Shown here: positions 25,943-34,754 of the stretch, in pieces
How the letters are laid out: the number at the start of each line of letters is the position of its first letter
How positions within the stretch are numbered: the first letter of the stretch is position 1
Source: Nodularia sp. (in: cyanobacteria)
Lineage (GTDB): Bacteria > Cyanobacteriota > Cyanobacteriia > Cyanobacteriales > Nostocaceae
Direction: 5' to 3'
Assembly: GCA_007692755.1 (NCBI GenBank)
Contig: REBL01000155.1
Span: forward strand, 1 to 51,616
DNA length: 51,616 nucleotides
Position numbers and translations under genes: made by a program
Notes under the pieces: generated by a model
Told to the model about the DNA's origin: nothing
Seen by the model: the letters and a program-made list of their open reading frames with translations, nothing else
The model's database searches: none

Positions 25943-27076
25943 ATGAAAACGCCAATAATCCTTTATGCAGTTTCTACCTTACGTCGTTCTGGTCCTACAC
26001 AACAGCTGTTAAATATCACAAAGCATCTTGATCGAAATAAATTTCAGCCTCAAATTCTGACTCTTTCTCCAGAGCCAAAAGACTCTATGATTACAGCTTT
26101 CCAAGACCTAGATATTCCTGTAAAAAGTCTTGGCTTATCCCGATTAATGAGTTTTGTACAGGGAAAAAATTGCTTTAAAAACACCATTCAAGAAATAAGT
26201 CCAGTAATGCTACATACCCAAGGTATTCGTGCAGATGGACTAGCATTGCAGTTAATAGATAAACTACCAATAGTCACTACAGCACGTAATGATCCTTATG
26301 CTGATTACCCAACCAAATTTGGAAAAGTTCGGGGTAAATTGATGGCTCGGAGCCATGTTCGCACGCTACGCCGCTTACCGAATATAGTTGGGTGTGGAAG
26401 CAGTATATCGGAAGAACTAAAAAAGTACGACATCCTCAGTCAAGTCATTACCAATGGGGTAGATACAGATGAATTTTCTCCAGTTACCTCAACTCAAGAA
26501 CGGAGTTTTTTACGGGAGACTTTAGGACTGTCTTTATCATCCACTATATTTGTTACAGTTGGCTCTCTGATACCTCGGAAAGACCCTCTTTTAATTATTG
26601 ACGCTTTTTGCCGCGCCAAACTAGAAAACTCAGTTCTGGTTATTTTAGGTAAAGGTTCTCTAGAACAAGCTTGTAGAGAAGCATCACAAAAAGTATCTCC
26701 GCCGCTTAATATTCGCTTTCTAGGTCAAGTTTCCGATGTTCGCCCTTGGCTTTGCTGTGCAGATGCTCTGATTTCCGCGGCGTGGTCAGAGGGCTTGCCA
26801 AACTCAGTTCTGGAAGGGATGTCTTGTGGATTGCCTGTCATCCTCTCAGATATTCCCCCTCACCGTGAAATTATACAAGAAACATCTCCGAAAGTAGGCA
26901 ATTTATTTCCTCCAGGAAATTCTCAAGCATTAGCAATGGCTTTGAAATCTTTTTCTCTTGATCAGGAAAATTCTCTGCTTCCTCGTCAACTTATTCTTCA
27001 GAGATTCAGCGCTAAAGCGATGGCAAATACTTATCAATCTCTCTATGAGAAAATCCTAAAGCTAAGAAAAGATTAA
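25943..27076 (+). CDS. Family 4 glycosyltransferase
   Basis: 377 residues, GT-B fold. The N-terminus ILYAVSTLRRSGPTQQLLNI is the usual first strand and donor loop. The donor domain shows VTVGSLIPRKDPLLIIDAFC, LVILGKGSLEQ, the EX7E motif in AAWSEGLPNSVLEGMSCGLP, and VILSDIPPHREI. It is likely to extend the lipid-linked oligosaccharide of the cluster. The next gene follows after only 3 nt, so the two are co-translated. Confidence 0.92.
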   Translation: MKTPIILYAVSTLRRSGPTQQLLNITKHLDRNKFQPQILTLSPEPKDSMITAFQDLDIPVKSLGLSRLMSFVQGKNCFKNTIQEISPVMLHTQGIRADGLALQLIDKLPIVTTARNDPYADYPTKFGKVRGKLMARSHVRTLRRLPNIVGCGSSISEELKKYDILSQVITNGVDTDEFSPVTSTQERSFLRETLGLSLSSTIFVTVGSLIPRKDPLLIIDAFCRAKLENSVLVILGKGSLEQACREASQKVSPPLNIRFLGQVSDVRPWLCCADALISAAWSEGLPNSVLEGMSCGLPVILSDIPPHREIIQETSPKVGNLFPPGNSQALAMALKSFSLDQENSLLPRQLILQRFSAKAMANTYQSLYEKILKLRKD

Positions 27077-27079
27077 TAT

Positions 27080-28375
27080 ATGAAAACTAATTACAGCAAA
27101 ACTGAACGTTATGTTGGTAAATTTCTAGATGCATCTCCTCAAATACGCTCACTGCTTAAAGCTTCATATCTAAAACTCAACTATTTTCTTTACAAGGAAG
27201 CCGGGTTCCAACTTGCTCTTCATCCTGATGTTGTATTGCAAGATTTATCTCAGGCTGATCTCAAGAATGAATCTTCTCATCCTCTAAAGCATGAGTTTTT
27301 TGGGTATTACGATAAGTCACCCTGGTCTAAGGATATGAAAAAGCTACTTGTCCATCGATGGGAGGGCGGATCGAGTGTTTCAATTGTATCCCATTCTTTG
27401 GACACTGGGTCTCAAGTCATTGGCCACACTGAAGCCTGGAACTTTCAACAGGGTGCAATGGCCCAATGGTCTACTGAAAAAAGCCCAGGTATCATTGTCT
27501 TTAATGCAATTACTAATCAAAATTTGGTTTCTGTTTGGGTTGATTCCCAAGGAAACAGTAAAGAGATTCCTTGGCCTGTGCAAGTAATTCATCCGCAAGG
27601 TCACAAAGCATTGACCTTAAATTACAGAAGACTTGATAGATTACGGCCTGACTATGGCTATAAAATTCCAGTTCAGAACTTCTCTCCTAATCAACCCCTT
27701 GATAAAGACGGTATCTGGGAAATTAACCTTAAACGAGGCGATGCAGAACTGATCATATCTTTAAGTGAACTTGCCAATCATCAACCATGCCCTGAGATGG
27801 TGAATGCTGAACATAAAGTCAATCATATTCTTTACTCGCCCCTAGGCCATCGTTTTGTATTTATGCATCGTTGGTTAGGTAAAGCAGGTAAGTTTTCACG
27901 TCTTTACGTTGTAAATTCAAATCAGGTTTCTCCACAACTTTTATTAGATCATCGGATGGTTTCTCATTACTCCTGGGAAGACGATGAGCATTTATTGGTT
28001 TGGGCAAGACACCCTTCCGCAGGCGATAAATACTATCGAATTAATGTTATTAGTGGCAATCTGGAAGTTATTGGAAAAGATATTTTAGACTTTTTAGGTG
28101 ATGGGCATCCTTCATTTTCACCAGATCGGCGCTGGATTATCACAGACAGTTATCCGGATCGCCGCCGACAAAGACAACTACTACTTTTTGAGCGCAATAA
28201 TAATTGTGTCTTCTCTATTGGTCGTTTTTTTGCTCCTTGGCACTTTGATGGCGAAAAAAGAACCGACCTACATCCTCGTTGGAGTCCAGACGGTAAAAAG
28301 ATTTCTATTGATTCATGTCATACTGGGATTCGGCGTAGCTACATCTTGGATATTAGCAAACTGATTAACCAGTAA
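27080..28375 (+). CDS. Beta-propeller (WD40-like PD40) protein of the polysaccharide cluster
   Basis: 431 residues, no signal peptide. After a helical start, the segment HEFFGYYDKSPWSKDMKKLL begins a series of beta-rich repeats. TolB/PD40-type turns are visible as HPSFSPDRRWIITDSYPD (about 340) and HPRWSPDGKKISIDSCH (about 405). Proteins opening with the FFGYYDKSPW motif recur in capsule and O-antigen clusters and are sometimes labelled glycosyltransferases, but no glycosyltransferase motif is evident. It starts 3 nt after the GT4 gene, so it is part of the same operon. A sugar-binding, modifying or scaffold role is inference. Confidence 0.75.
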   Translation: MKTNYSKTERYVGKFLDASPQIRSLLKASYLKLNYFLYKEAGFQLALHPDVVLQDLSQADLKNESSHPLKHEFFGYYDKSPWSKDMKKLLVHRWEGGSSVSIVSHSLDTGSQVIGHTEAWNFQQGAMAQWSTEKSPGIIVFNAITNQNLVSVWVDSQGNSKEIPWPVQVIHPQGHKALTLNYRRLDRLRPDYGYKIPVQNFSPNQPLDKDGIWEINLKRGDAELIISLSELANHQPCPEMVNAEHKVNHILYSPLGHRFVFMHRWLGKAGKFSRLYVVNSNQVSPQLLLDHRMVSHYSWEDDEHLLVWARHPSAGDKYYRINVISGNLEVIGKDILDFLGDGHPSFSPDRRWIITDSYPDRRRQRQLLLFERNNNCVFSIGRFFAPWHFDGEKRTDLHPRWSPDGKKISIDSCHTGIRRSYILDISKLINQ

Positions 28376-28404
28376 TTTCTGTATAGCTTTCTCAAGCTCA
28401 CTCT

Positions 28405-28506
28405 ATGCAAAATAACTCTTTGACTGCCACTGTTTTAATGGCAGTCTATAATGATAATATTTTCATGAAACAAACTCTAGAAAGCATTCTTCAGCAGATC
28501 ACATAA
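28405..28506 (+). pseudogene. N-terminal remnant of a family 2 glycosyltransferase
   Basis: An ATG frame of 33 codons reads NSLTATVLMAVYNDNIF followed by MKQTLESILQQIT and a stop. This is the first strand and helix of a GT2 enzyme (VLMAVYND is the nucleotide-binding start). The rest is absent, and the intact GT2 gene at 28570 begins with its own equivalent. It is a gene fragment left by deletion. Confidence 0.7.
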
Positions 28507-28569
28507 AACATGGTATTATCAGCTATTTAGGAATTAGCTTAAGTCTTATCTTAATAACCATTGACTATT

Positions 28570-29373
28570 ATGAATGCTAAAGTTACTGTTGGCATCCCAT
28601 TTCATAAGGGCAGCAATAGCGAACATTTTCGCAATGCTATTGATTCTATCCTATCTCAAAATTTACTACCAGCACAAATTCATTTGATTCAAGATGGGCC
28701 TATCCCAAACGATTTAGATAATATTGTTAAACATTACCTGACTACCTATCCTTTGATCAAGCATGAATTAATTCCTGAAAACCTTGGTTTAGCTCATGCA
28801 TTAAATTTATCAATTTTAAAAACAACAACAGAGTATTATGCTCGCATGGATGCTGATGATATAGCTCATCCTGAACGCTTGAAAAAGCAGGTTGATTTTT
28901 TAGAAAACTATCCAGAAATTGATATTTTGGGAACATGGGCAATAGAATTTGAAGGATGTCCAATATCTGGAAAAGGTATTACCAGAAAGCCCCCAGTTTC
29001 TCAAAGTCATATTTACTCGATGATACACTATCAAAATCCTCTTATTCATCCCTCTGTGATGTTACGAAGAACTATTTTTGCTAAAATTGGCTTGTATGAT
29101 ACCAGTTTCAGGAGAGATCAGGATCTTGAATTATGGGGAAGAGCTATTAGAATGAAGGTTGGCATGACAAATATACCGGAAGTATTGATGTATTACAGAA
29201 ATACAGGTGTTTTAAAAAGGCGTTCTGATTTAAAAAGAGTTTTTAATATGGCTAAAATACGTTATCGGTATAATACATTGTCACCGCAGCTGAATATACT
29301 CAAAATATTGACTATTATTTTCCCTTTAATGCCTATATATATTCAAAATTGGGGATATAAAAAGTTTAAGTAG
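28570..29373 (+). CDS. Family 2 glycosyltransferase
   Basis: 267 residues from ATG 28570; an in-frame TTG at 28561 would add three. GT-A fold: KVTVGIPFHKGSNSEHFRNA (donor-binding start), then NLGLAHALNLSI, the DXD motif in ARMDADDIAHPERL (metal/UDP-sugar binding), and the acceptor segment FRRDQDLELWGRAI with the catalytic-base-like aspartate. The length is normal for a minimal GT2, with a short hydrophobic C-terminal end ILKILTIIFPLMPIYIQ that may touch the membrane. It is the last gene of the plus-strand polysaccharide run. Confidence 0.9.
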   Translation: MNAKVTVGIPFHKGSNSEHFRNAIDSILSQNLLPAQIHLIQDGPIPNDLDNIVKHYLTTYPLIKHELIPENLGLAHALNLSILKTTTEYYARMDADDIAHPERLKKQVDFLENYPEIDILGTWAIEFEGCPISGKGITRKPPVSQSHIYSMIHYQNPLIHPSVMLRRTIFAKIGLYDTSFRRDQDLELWGRAIRMKVGMTNIPEVLMYYRNTGVLKRRSDLKRVFNMAKIRYRYNTLSPQLNILKILTIIFPLMPIYIQNWGYKKFK

Positions 29374-29574
29374 AATAGCATGATATAAATATTGCCTTTC
29401 TCTATATCTATTAGTTTTATCATTAGTTAAGCATGAAATACTTAGAGGATTTTTTAAAAGTTTTGCTCGAATCTTAAGTCGCTAATACACAACTTAGTCC
29501 GCCCGCACGGATTAACCGCAAATAAAGGTTGTGAAAATCACGCAGGTGGGGTTGTTTCAAAAATGGTAGTTTAT

Positions 29575-30147
29575 TCAATCGTTGTATAGTTGAGGATTAA
29601 AACTAGCTCCAGTCCTAGCAGTGAAAATCCACAATATTGATCGCCCACCATCTCGCAAGACTCGCACTAGAGATTCTGAGTTGTTCCGAGATGACGGTAC
29701 AGCAATAGGTGTAACTACAATCCCCTGGCTACCTAAAACAACAGTAGCTATAACCCTTGACCGCCGCATATGATAGTCGGAAGTAATCAAATAAATATGC
29801 TGTAAATCTCTCTCTGCAAATTCTTCCACCAAAGTTGTAAAATTTGTTACAGTATCAGTCGCTCTACCATCCAAATGCAACTTTTTATTGGGAACACCAG
29901 ACTGCAAAAATATCTGCCGATTAGCATCTAAATTCCAAGCAAAATCAGAAACCCAAATGTCTAAATTTCTGTGAGATTTCCAAAACTCTGCCGCAAACTT
30001 CATCCGCTCAGAAGCGCCCCCCAATACAAAAATCGCCTGTGGTACTGGCTGTTGATACGAAGCGATCGCAATTCTCGCCGGAATAATACTCACTAGCACT
30101 AAAGCGATCGCTAAAACCCAATTCTTTAATTTTAATTTACGTTTCAT
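29575..30147 (-). CDS. YdcF/SanA-like DUF218 membrane-anchored protein
   Basis: 190 residues. An N-terminal signal anchor (NWVLAIALVLVSIIPARIAI) follows a run of lysines, giving a periplasm-facing domain. The DUF218 core is seen as AIFVLGGASERMKFAAEF, then NFTTLVEEF and the conserved LITSDYHMRRSRVIA. Relatives (ElyC, SanA, YdcF) affect envelope polysaccharide or peptidoglycan precursor metabolism. Lying beside the polysaccharide cluster fits such a role, but its activity is not known. Confidence 0.85.
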   Translation of the reverse strand: MKRKLKLKNWVLAIALVLVSIIPARIAIASYQQPVPQAIFVLGGASERMKFAAEFWKSHRNLDIWVSDFAWNLDANRQIFLQSGVPNKKLHLDGRATDTVTNFTTLVEEFAERDLQHIYLITSDYHMRRSRVIATVVLGSQGIVVTPIAVPSSRNNSESLVRVLRDGGRSILWIFTARTGASFNPQLYND

Positions 30148-30291
30148 CTCATATTTTTTAATTCGGAAAACAACAATCCTATGGCTTTAACCAGAAGATT
30201 GTCAATTCACCGCTAATAACTTTTAAATTTAATTCTTAAGTTTTACCCCAATCCCCTTAGCTTAGAAAACTTCTTGTTAGTCCATAGGAGA

Positions 30292-30320
30292 GTGCGTTAT
30301 AACACTTCGTCATAACGCAC
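30292..30320. repeat. Palindromic repeat, 9-bp perfect stem
   Basis: GTGCGTTAT (30292-30300) and ATAACGCAC (30312-30320) form a perfect 9-bp stem with an 11-nt loop. It lies between the hsp20 gene end and the YdcF-like gene. It resembles a common cyanobacterial interspersed palindrome (GTGCGTTA...ACGCACC) and may also help transcription end. Confidence 0.65.
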
Positions 30321-30363
30321 CCTACAAGATTAAAGCTATATACCGTAGGAAGAGGTTGGGGGG

Positions 30364-30864
30364 TTAGGTTTTATCTTTTTTACCACCAGAAATCTGCCCT
30401 TGCTGGCTTTGTCCTGGTAACTGAACAGTGACAACTCTGGTTTTTTCTTCTTCGGCTTTAGGCATGGTGAGACACAAAACACCATTTTTAAAATCAGCGT
30501 GTACTTTATCGTTTTGGATTCGAGATGGTAGAGGTATTACTCTTTGAAATCTGCCATAACGAAATTCTGAACGGCGCATACCTCTTCTTTCTTCGTCCTT
30601 GATTTCACATTTACGCTCACCAGTGACGGAAACTGTATCTGCGGCAACTTTGACATCTAAGTTTTGGGGGTCAATACCAGGAATTTCCATCCACAGTTTG
30701 ACTTCATCGGAATTTTCTTCAAGTTCTGCTGGAGGCACAAATGTCAGTCTATCGCTGATGATCTCGCCTGTATCACTTGAAGGTGTGATTTGTTCAAGTA
30801 GACGATTCATTTGCCTTTGGATGGTTTCTATTTCTCTAAAAGGTTCCCAGCGAGTTAATGCCAT
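30364..30864 (-). CDS. Small heat-shock protein, Hsp20 family
   Basis: 166 residues from ATG 30864, which has GGAG about ten bases upstream; a further upstream ATG (30879) would add five residues before the canonical MALTRWEPFREIE start. The alpha-crystallin domain runs from LTFVPPAELEENSDEVKLWM to about residue 145 and contains MEIPGIDPQNLDV and the dimer/oligomer motif FKNGVLCLTMPKAEE. It is an ATP-independent holdase that binds unfolding proteins, similar to cyanobacterial HspA. No CIRCE element was seen. It lies 31 nt after the hdeD gene in the same direction, so the two may be co-transcribed under stress. Confidence 0.93.
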   Translation of the reverse strand: MALTRWEPFREIETIQRQMNRLLEQITPSSDTGEIISDRLTFVPPAELEENSDEVKLWMEIPGIDPQNLDVKVAADTVSVTGERKCEIKDEERRGMRRSEFRYGRFQRVIPLPSRIQNDKVHADFKNGVLCLTMPKAEEEKTRVVTVQLPGQSQQGQISGGKKDKT

Positions 30865-30895
30865 AATTTTTATCTCCAATTAATTGATGAAATGT

Positions 30896-31474
30896 TTAAA
30901 AGATGCTGCGTTCAGTTCCCCAATTCCGGAGCCGAAAAGCCAGAATCAGGAGTAAGATGCCGAAAATAATGGCGTACGCGGCAATAATCCACAGGATTGC
31001 TAATGCGCCAGCAATAGGCCAGACGGTGAGTAGAACCCCGAACAATACCGACGCAATGCCGGCTATGACTAGCAGCCACTCATTTTGAATTTCTTTTCGT
31101 ACCTGAATGGCTGCTATGATTTCTAAAACGCCAGTGACGATCGCCCAAGCTGCGATCAGGTAAAGCAAGACTAATGCTGTGATCCCTGGCCAGACAAAAG
31201 CCATGACTCCAATAGCAATGCCAATTGCTCCTTCGAGCAACATCAGCCAACCGTGGGTATGAGTTAGACCATCTCGGAATGCAGCGATCGCTAATAATAC
31301 TCCACTGACTAAGACAAAGGCAGCAAAGATAAATATCAAAGCTGTTAGAGTAATATCTGGCCAGAAGAGGGCTGCTAAACCAAAGATGATGGCGATCGCA
31401 CCCCGTAATGCAACTGTCCACCAATTCCTGGCCAAGCGCGTTCCCATTCTCATGGGGTCAAGGTTTTGTCTCAT
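30896..31474 (-). CDS. HdeD-family (DUF308) membrane protein
   Basis: 192 residues with six membrane helices in three repeats of the DUF308 pattern (AIAIIFGLAALFWPDITL, GAIGIAIGVMAFVWPGITAL, GIASVLFGVLLTVWPIAGAL). The recurring FWP/VWP motif between paired helices is the family mark. HdeD relatives are linked to acid and other stress in E. coli; the molecular role is unknown. It sits between hsp20 and the erythromycin-esterase-family gene, all on the minus strand and closely spaced (28-31 nt), which suggests a stress operon. Confidence 0.88.
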   Translation of the reverse strand: MRQNLDPMRMGTRLARNWWTVALRGAIAIIFGLAALFWPDITLTALIFIFAAFVLVSGVLLAIAAFRDGLTHTHGWLMLLEGAIGIAIGVMAFVWPGITALVLLYLIAAWAIVTGVLEIIAAIQVRKEIQNEWLLVIAGIASVLFGVLLTVWPIAGALAILWIIAAYAIIFGILLLILAFRLRNWGTERSIF

Positions 31475-31502
31475 AGCTTGAGTTTATGACTGGCGTTTGT
31501 GT

Positions 31503-32849
31503 CTAAAGAGCAAAGGGAAAAGTCTCTGGTGCGTCCCGCATTTCCCAGGTGGGAACTCGGTCTAGAGGTTGCACTCCCTTGGTATCATCAATGTGAATTA
31601 CTGCGTCAAATTGTTCGGTGAGACAAGCATGGAAGTAGTGACTTACACGCTCAGTTTCCGGCTGGTAAATCACACCAATTGCTCTTTCTAGCCGGGGTTG
31701 TCGTAAACCCACTATTGCTTGATTCTCATCCCGGAGGTTGAGGTAAAATTGGGATCGTTCAGTTTCATGGAATAGGGCTTCGTAACTTCCAGGTAAGGCA
31801 GAACGAACTTGTTTGAGTTGAGCCGTTTCCCCCCAGTTAGAAACTGCGGTGACAGTACCCGTATAGGTGGTCAAACCGATATTTACAGCCTCATCGCCAT
31901 AGCGTTCTTTGAGCAATTGACCCACATTCACCTCACCCATTGACCCCATATCAGTGGCGCGTGCGTCACCTAAATGGGAATTGTGTTCCCAAACCACAAC
32001 TTTGGCTTGGGGATGTTGTTGATCTAAATGTTCCACCAGCTGGTCTAAGGTTTGGGCCATGTGGCGATCGCGAATATTCCAGGAAGACACTCGCCCTTGA
32101 AACATTGAACGGTAGTAATGCTCGGCGTTTTTGACTAATCGTGCATTCTGTTCAGCATAAAAGAACTCATCAGCCTTCACTCGCCCGTCTTTCTGCACGT
32201 ATTCGGCAGTTCGACGTTGCAATTCTTGGAGCTGATTAATTACCTCTTGCTCACAGGATTTGGTAATGCCAAAACTGGTAGCATACCCATATTGTTGGGC
32301 ATCTTCGCCAAAATGCTCTAAGCATGAATAGCGATCGCGGGCGCGTTGGGCGGCTTCGGGGTCAACTTGATTGAGGTAGCCAAGAACTGCTTCAATGGAA
32401 GCATACATACTATAAAGGTCTAACCCATAAAAACCCGTTTTAATCGCCTTTTTGGGTAAACGATCATTGTATTCCCGTAACCAGCCGACGAAATTTAGCA
32501 CATCTGTATTCCGCCACATCCATAAAGGGAAGCGTTGAAAATTTAAAAGTGCTTCGGCTGGTGTGGGGTCTTCATTGACACCCTGGACGTAACGATTGAC
32601 TCGGTAAGCATCAGGCCAATCCGCTTCCACCGCTACGGCTGTAAACCCCTTTTCTTGAATTAGTCGCTTGGTAATTTCCGCCCGTTGTTCGTAAAATTCA
32701 TGAGTCCCGTGGGAGGCTTCGCCAATCAAGACGAAACGCGCATTGCCGATTAAATTCATTAATGGGTCGTAGTCTTGATCTGCGCCTGTTAATGGGTGTG
32801 CATACCCACGCACCGCATCGACTATGCTGGTGATAGTTGCGTCTACCAT
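31503..32849 (-). CDS. Erythromycin esterase family protein
   Basis: 448 residues. Family motifs: FVLIGEASHGTHEFYEQRAE (active-site His/Glu region), FTAVAVEADWPDAYRVNRYV, and VVWEHNSHLGDARATDMG, where the Glu-His pair matches the esterase centre. Members include macrolide esterases and many chromosomal hydrolases of unknown substrate; cyanobacterial copies commonly sit near stress genes. A resistance role is not implied. It is the first gene of the group with hdeD and hsp20. Confidence 0.88.
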   Translation of the reverse strand: MVDATITSIVDAVRGYAHPLTGADQDYDPLMNLIGNARFVLIGEASHGTHEFYEQRAEITKRLIQEKGFTAVAVEADWPDAYRVNRYVQGVNEDPTPAEALLNFQRFPLWMWRNTDVLNFVGWLREYNDRLPKKAIKTGFYGLDLYSMYASIEAVLGYLNQVDPEAAQRARDRYSCLEHFGEDAQQYGYATSFGITKSCEQEVINQLQELQRRTAEYVQKDGRVKADEFFYAEQNARLVKNAEHYYRSMFQGRVSSWNIRDRHMAQTLDQLVEHLDQQHPQAKVVVWEHNSHLGDARATDMGSMGEVNVGQLLKERYGDEAVNIGLTTYTGTVTAVSNWGETAQLKQVRSALPGSYEALFHETERSQFYLNLRDENQAIVGLRQPRLERAIGVIYQPETERVSHYFHACLTEQFDAVIHIDDTKGVQPLDRVPTWEMRDAPETFPFAL

Positions 32850-33038
32850 AATGAATTAATGATTGAGAAATACCCGCACGGATTTTAAATTCCGTATCAC
32901 CGCGCAAGTTAACTTCGATACGGTTTTACACCTGTTATATTTCGGTTCTTACTATATTCAGCTTAAAAATCTCCACCTCTGATTCCATCTGGCTAAGGTC
33001 GCATGATACTAAATGTATGGATCTCCCTCTAGGAAGAG

Positions 33039-33082
33039 TGCCGCGCCGCTACGCGGAAGTCAAAAGTTAAAAGTCAAAAAGC
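33039..33082. repeat. Palindrome plus short repeats upstream of eda
   Basis: CCGCGCCGCTACGCGG (33041-33056) forms a 5-bp stem, followed by GTCAAAAGTTAAAAGTCAAA. Both are repeat types seen in intergenic DNA of filamentous cyanobacteria. They end about ten bases before the eda start. Confidence 0.55.
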
Positions 33083-33089
33083 TGATTAA

Positions 33090-33725
33090 ATGCCTGATCA
33101 AGTTTGGTTATCACAGTTGCAAAAACACCGGGCGATCGCAGTTATTCGCGCTTCAGATATGCGGTTAGCTCAAAATATGGCTATGGCTGCGGCATCTGGG
33201 GGAATGGGGCTGATTGAAATTACCTGGAATAGCGATCGCCCTGGGGAATTAATTAGTCTATTACGTGCAGAATTACCACACTGTATTATTGGCACGGGGA
33301 CGCTGTTTAATGTCGGACAACTGCAAGAGGCGATCGCTTCGGGAGCGCAATTTCTCTTCTCACCTCACGTTGATTCTGCCATGATTCAAGCCGCAGTCAA
33401 ACAAGATGTGCCAATTATTCCCGGTGCTATGACTCCCACAGAAATTATTACCGCTTGGAATCAGGGTGCAAGCTGTGTAAAGGTGTTTCCTGTGCAAGCG
33501 GTGGGAGGCGTTAACTATATTAAAAGTTTACAAGGTCCACTGGGTGAAATTCCCTTAATTCCCACTGGGGGAGTGACTTTAGAAAATGCTCCAGAATTTA
33601 TCCAAGCTGGGGCGATCGCTGTGGGTTTGAGTGGTCAATTATTCCCGGAAAAGCTGGTTACAGAAGGAAATTGGCAGGCGATCGCGTCTCAGGCAAATCA
33701 ACTAATGCAGAGCGTCACAACATAG
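33090..33725 (+). CDS. eda: KDPG/KHG aldolase
   Basis: 211 residues, typical for the trimeric Entner-Doudoroff aldolase that splits 2-keto-3-deoxy-6-phosphogluconate into pyruvate and glyceraldehyde-3-phosphate. Motifs: RAIAVIRA strand; EITWNSD with the catalytic Glu; GTGTLFNVGQLQEAIASGAQ; the Schiff-base Lys in CVKVFPVQAVGG; and the phosphate-binding IPTGGVTLENA. The start follows a repeat, with no clear ribosome site. The last ~80 nt of the gene are repeated at 41356-41437 beyond the adjacent conflict cassette, see findings. The downstream gene converges 18 nt after the stop. Confidence 0.94.
   Translation: MPDQVWLSQLQKHRAIAVIRASDMRLAQNMAMAAASGGMGLIEITWNSDRPGELISLLRAELPHCIIGTGTLFNVGQLQEAIASGAQFLFSPHVDSAMIQAAVKQDVPIIPGAMTPTEIITAWNQGASCVKVFPVQAVGGVNYIKSLQGPLGEIPLIPTGGVTLENAPEFIQAGAIAVGLSGQLFPEKLVTEGNWQAIASQANQLMQSVTT
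33629..33710 (+). repeat. Direct repeat, left copy (inside the 3' end of eda)
   Basis: 82 nt within eda coding LSGQLFPEKLV, GNWQAIASQA and the next residues. A copy of the same length and orientation lies at 41356-41437 with 7 mismatches and no gaps (75/82). The two copies bracket the whole VMAP-type cassette. Confidence 0.9.
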
Positions 33726-33743
33726 CCGAAAAAGTATAAAGGG

Positions 33744-34577
33744 CTACTGAAGAATCCTCCCAACAGCACACACAACACGAAAACCAATACCGTTGAGACG
33801 GCTGTCGCGAGTATCGTAGTTGAGACGAGACGCAGAACGGCAGTAATCAGGATTGATGAGCCAGGAACCGCCCCGCATTAAGGCTATTCCTTTTTTTTTG
33901 TAAACATTATCATTATCAATCAACCAAGCACTACCATCTGTCGGCGCTCCTTCATAGTTATCATGCCAATCATCAAGACACCATTCCCATACATTTCCGT
34001 GCATATCGTATAGTCCAAAGTTGTTAGCTGCGTTAAAACTGCCCACAGGTGTAGTCTCCTCTCTGTAGGTTCCTTTTACACCCCTGCGATAAATGGACGT
34101 AGCCCTGTAGTTAGCGAATTCTGATGTGATTGTCTCACCAAAGTGGAATGGGGTCGTTGTTCCAGCACGACAGGCATATTCCCATTCTGCTTCACTAGGT
34201 AAGCTGTAAGGTCTTTTTGTATGGGCAGTCAGACGCTGACAAAACTCAACTGCATCGTACCAAGAAACTTGCTCTACAGGTCTTTGCTCCCCTTTGAAAT
34301 TCGATGGTTCAGCGTCTAGGTCTTTATTCACCTTTGCTAACGCTGCAACAGCTTTCCACTGCGCTTGAGTAACAGGATATTTACCCATGCAAAATTGTTG
34401 AATATTTACTAAATGCTGAGGACTTTCTGATTTCCTGCGCTCTAGCTCACCTTTTGGTGAACCCATCATAAAACTACCCCCAGGAATCAGCAGCATATGT
34501 AACCCAATTCCATCGCCCAAATCTTCTACATAGTATTGGGCTGTCTTTTGCGTTCTGTTTATAACTATTTTTGGCAT
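33744..34577 (-). CDS. FGE-sulfatase/C-lectin-fold protein, stand-alone
   Basis: 277 residues. FGE-fold motifs in order: LLIPGGSFMMGSPKGE, VTQAQWKAV, PVEQVSWYDAVEFCQRLT, RPYSLPSEAEWEYACRAGTT, FGLYDMHGNVWEWCLDDWH, ALMRGGSW and GIGFRVVC. Of the cysteine pair used by true formylglycine-generating enzymes in the RGGS..C....C region, the first is replaced (isoleucine, in a variable stretch). It is therefore more likely a ligand-binding C-lectin-type module than a sulfatase maturase. It is nearly identical to the C-terminal domain of the next gene upstream (34755-37616) except near its end. It is the last gene of the conflict operon, 177 nt after that gene. Confidence 0.88.
   Translation of the reverse strand: MPKIVINRTQKTAQYYVEDLGDGIGLHMLLIPGGSFMMGSPKGELERRKSESPQHLVNIQQFCMGKYPVTQAQWKAVAALAKVNKDLDAEPSNFKGEQRPVEQVSWYDAVEFCQRLTAHTKRPYSLPSEAEWEYACRAGTTTPFHFGETITSEFANYRATSIYRRGVKGTYREETTPVGSFNAANNFGLYDMHGNVWEWCLDDWHDNYEGAPTDGSAWLIDNDNVYKKKGIALMRGGSWLINPDYCRSASRLNYDTRDSRLNGIGFRVVCAVGRILQ
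33785..33861 (-). other. Putative DGR-type variable region in the stand-alone FGE fold
   Basis: Between the constant RGGSW and GFRVV codons the coding strand reads CTC ATC AAT CCT GAT TAC, then constant TGCCGTTCTGCGTCTCG, then CTC AAC TAC GAT and more. Many codons end in C or T and differ at the first two positions from the second copy. This is the pattern left when AAC/AAT codons of a template are randomised. No template or reverse transcriptase is in the window. Confidence 0.55.
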
Positions 34578-34754
34578 TGATTATATTTAATAATTTTTTA
34601 ATTAATTTTGCGTCTAATTTAGGTTGAGTACCAAAATAAGAGTTTTTAATAATTATTCAAGAGCAATACTGTGTTTTTCAAAAAATTAGATCGCTCCGCT
34701 AAGGAAGGATAAAAAAAAGAAGGGTAGAGGGCAAAAAAGGAAAAGTATAAAGGC

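Noticed and set aside
33744..34577. True formylglycine-generating enzyme (sulfatase maturase)
   Set aside because: The first catalytic cysteine is missing and no sulfatase gene is near.
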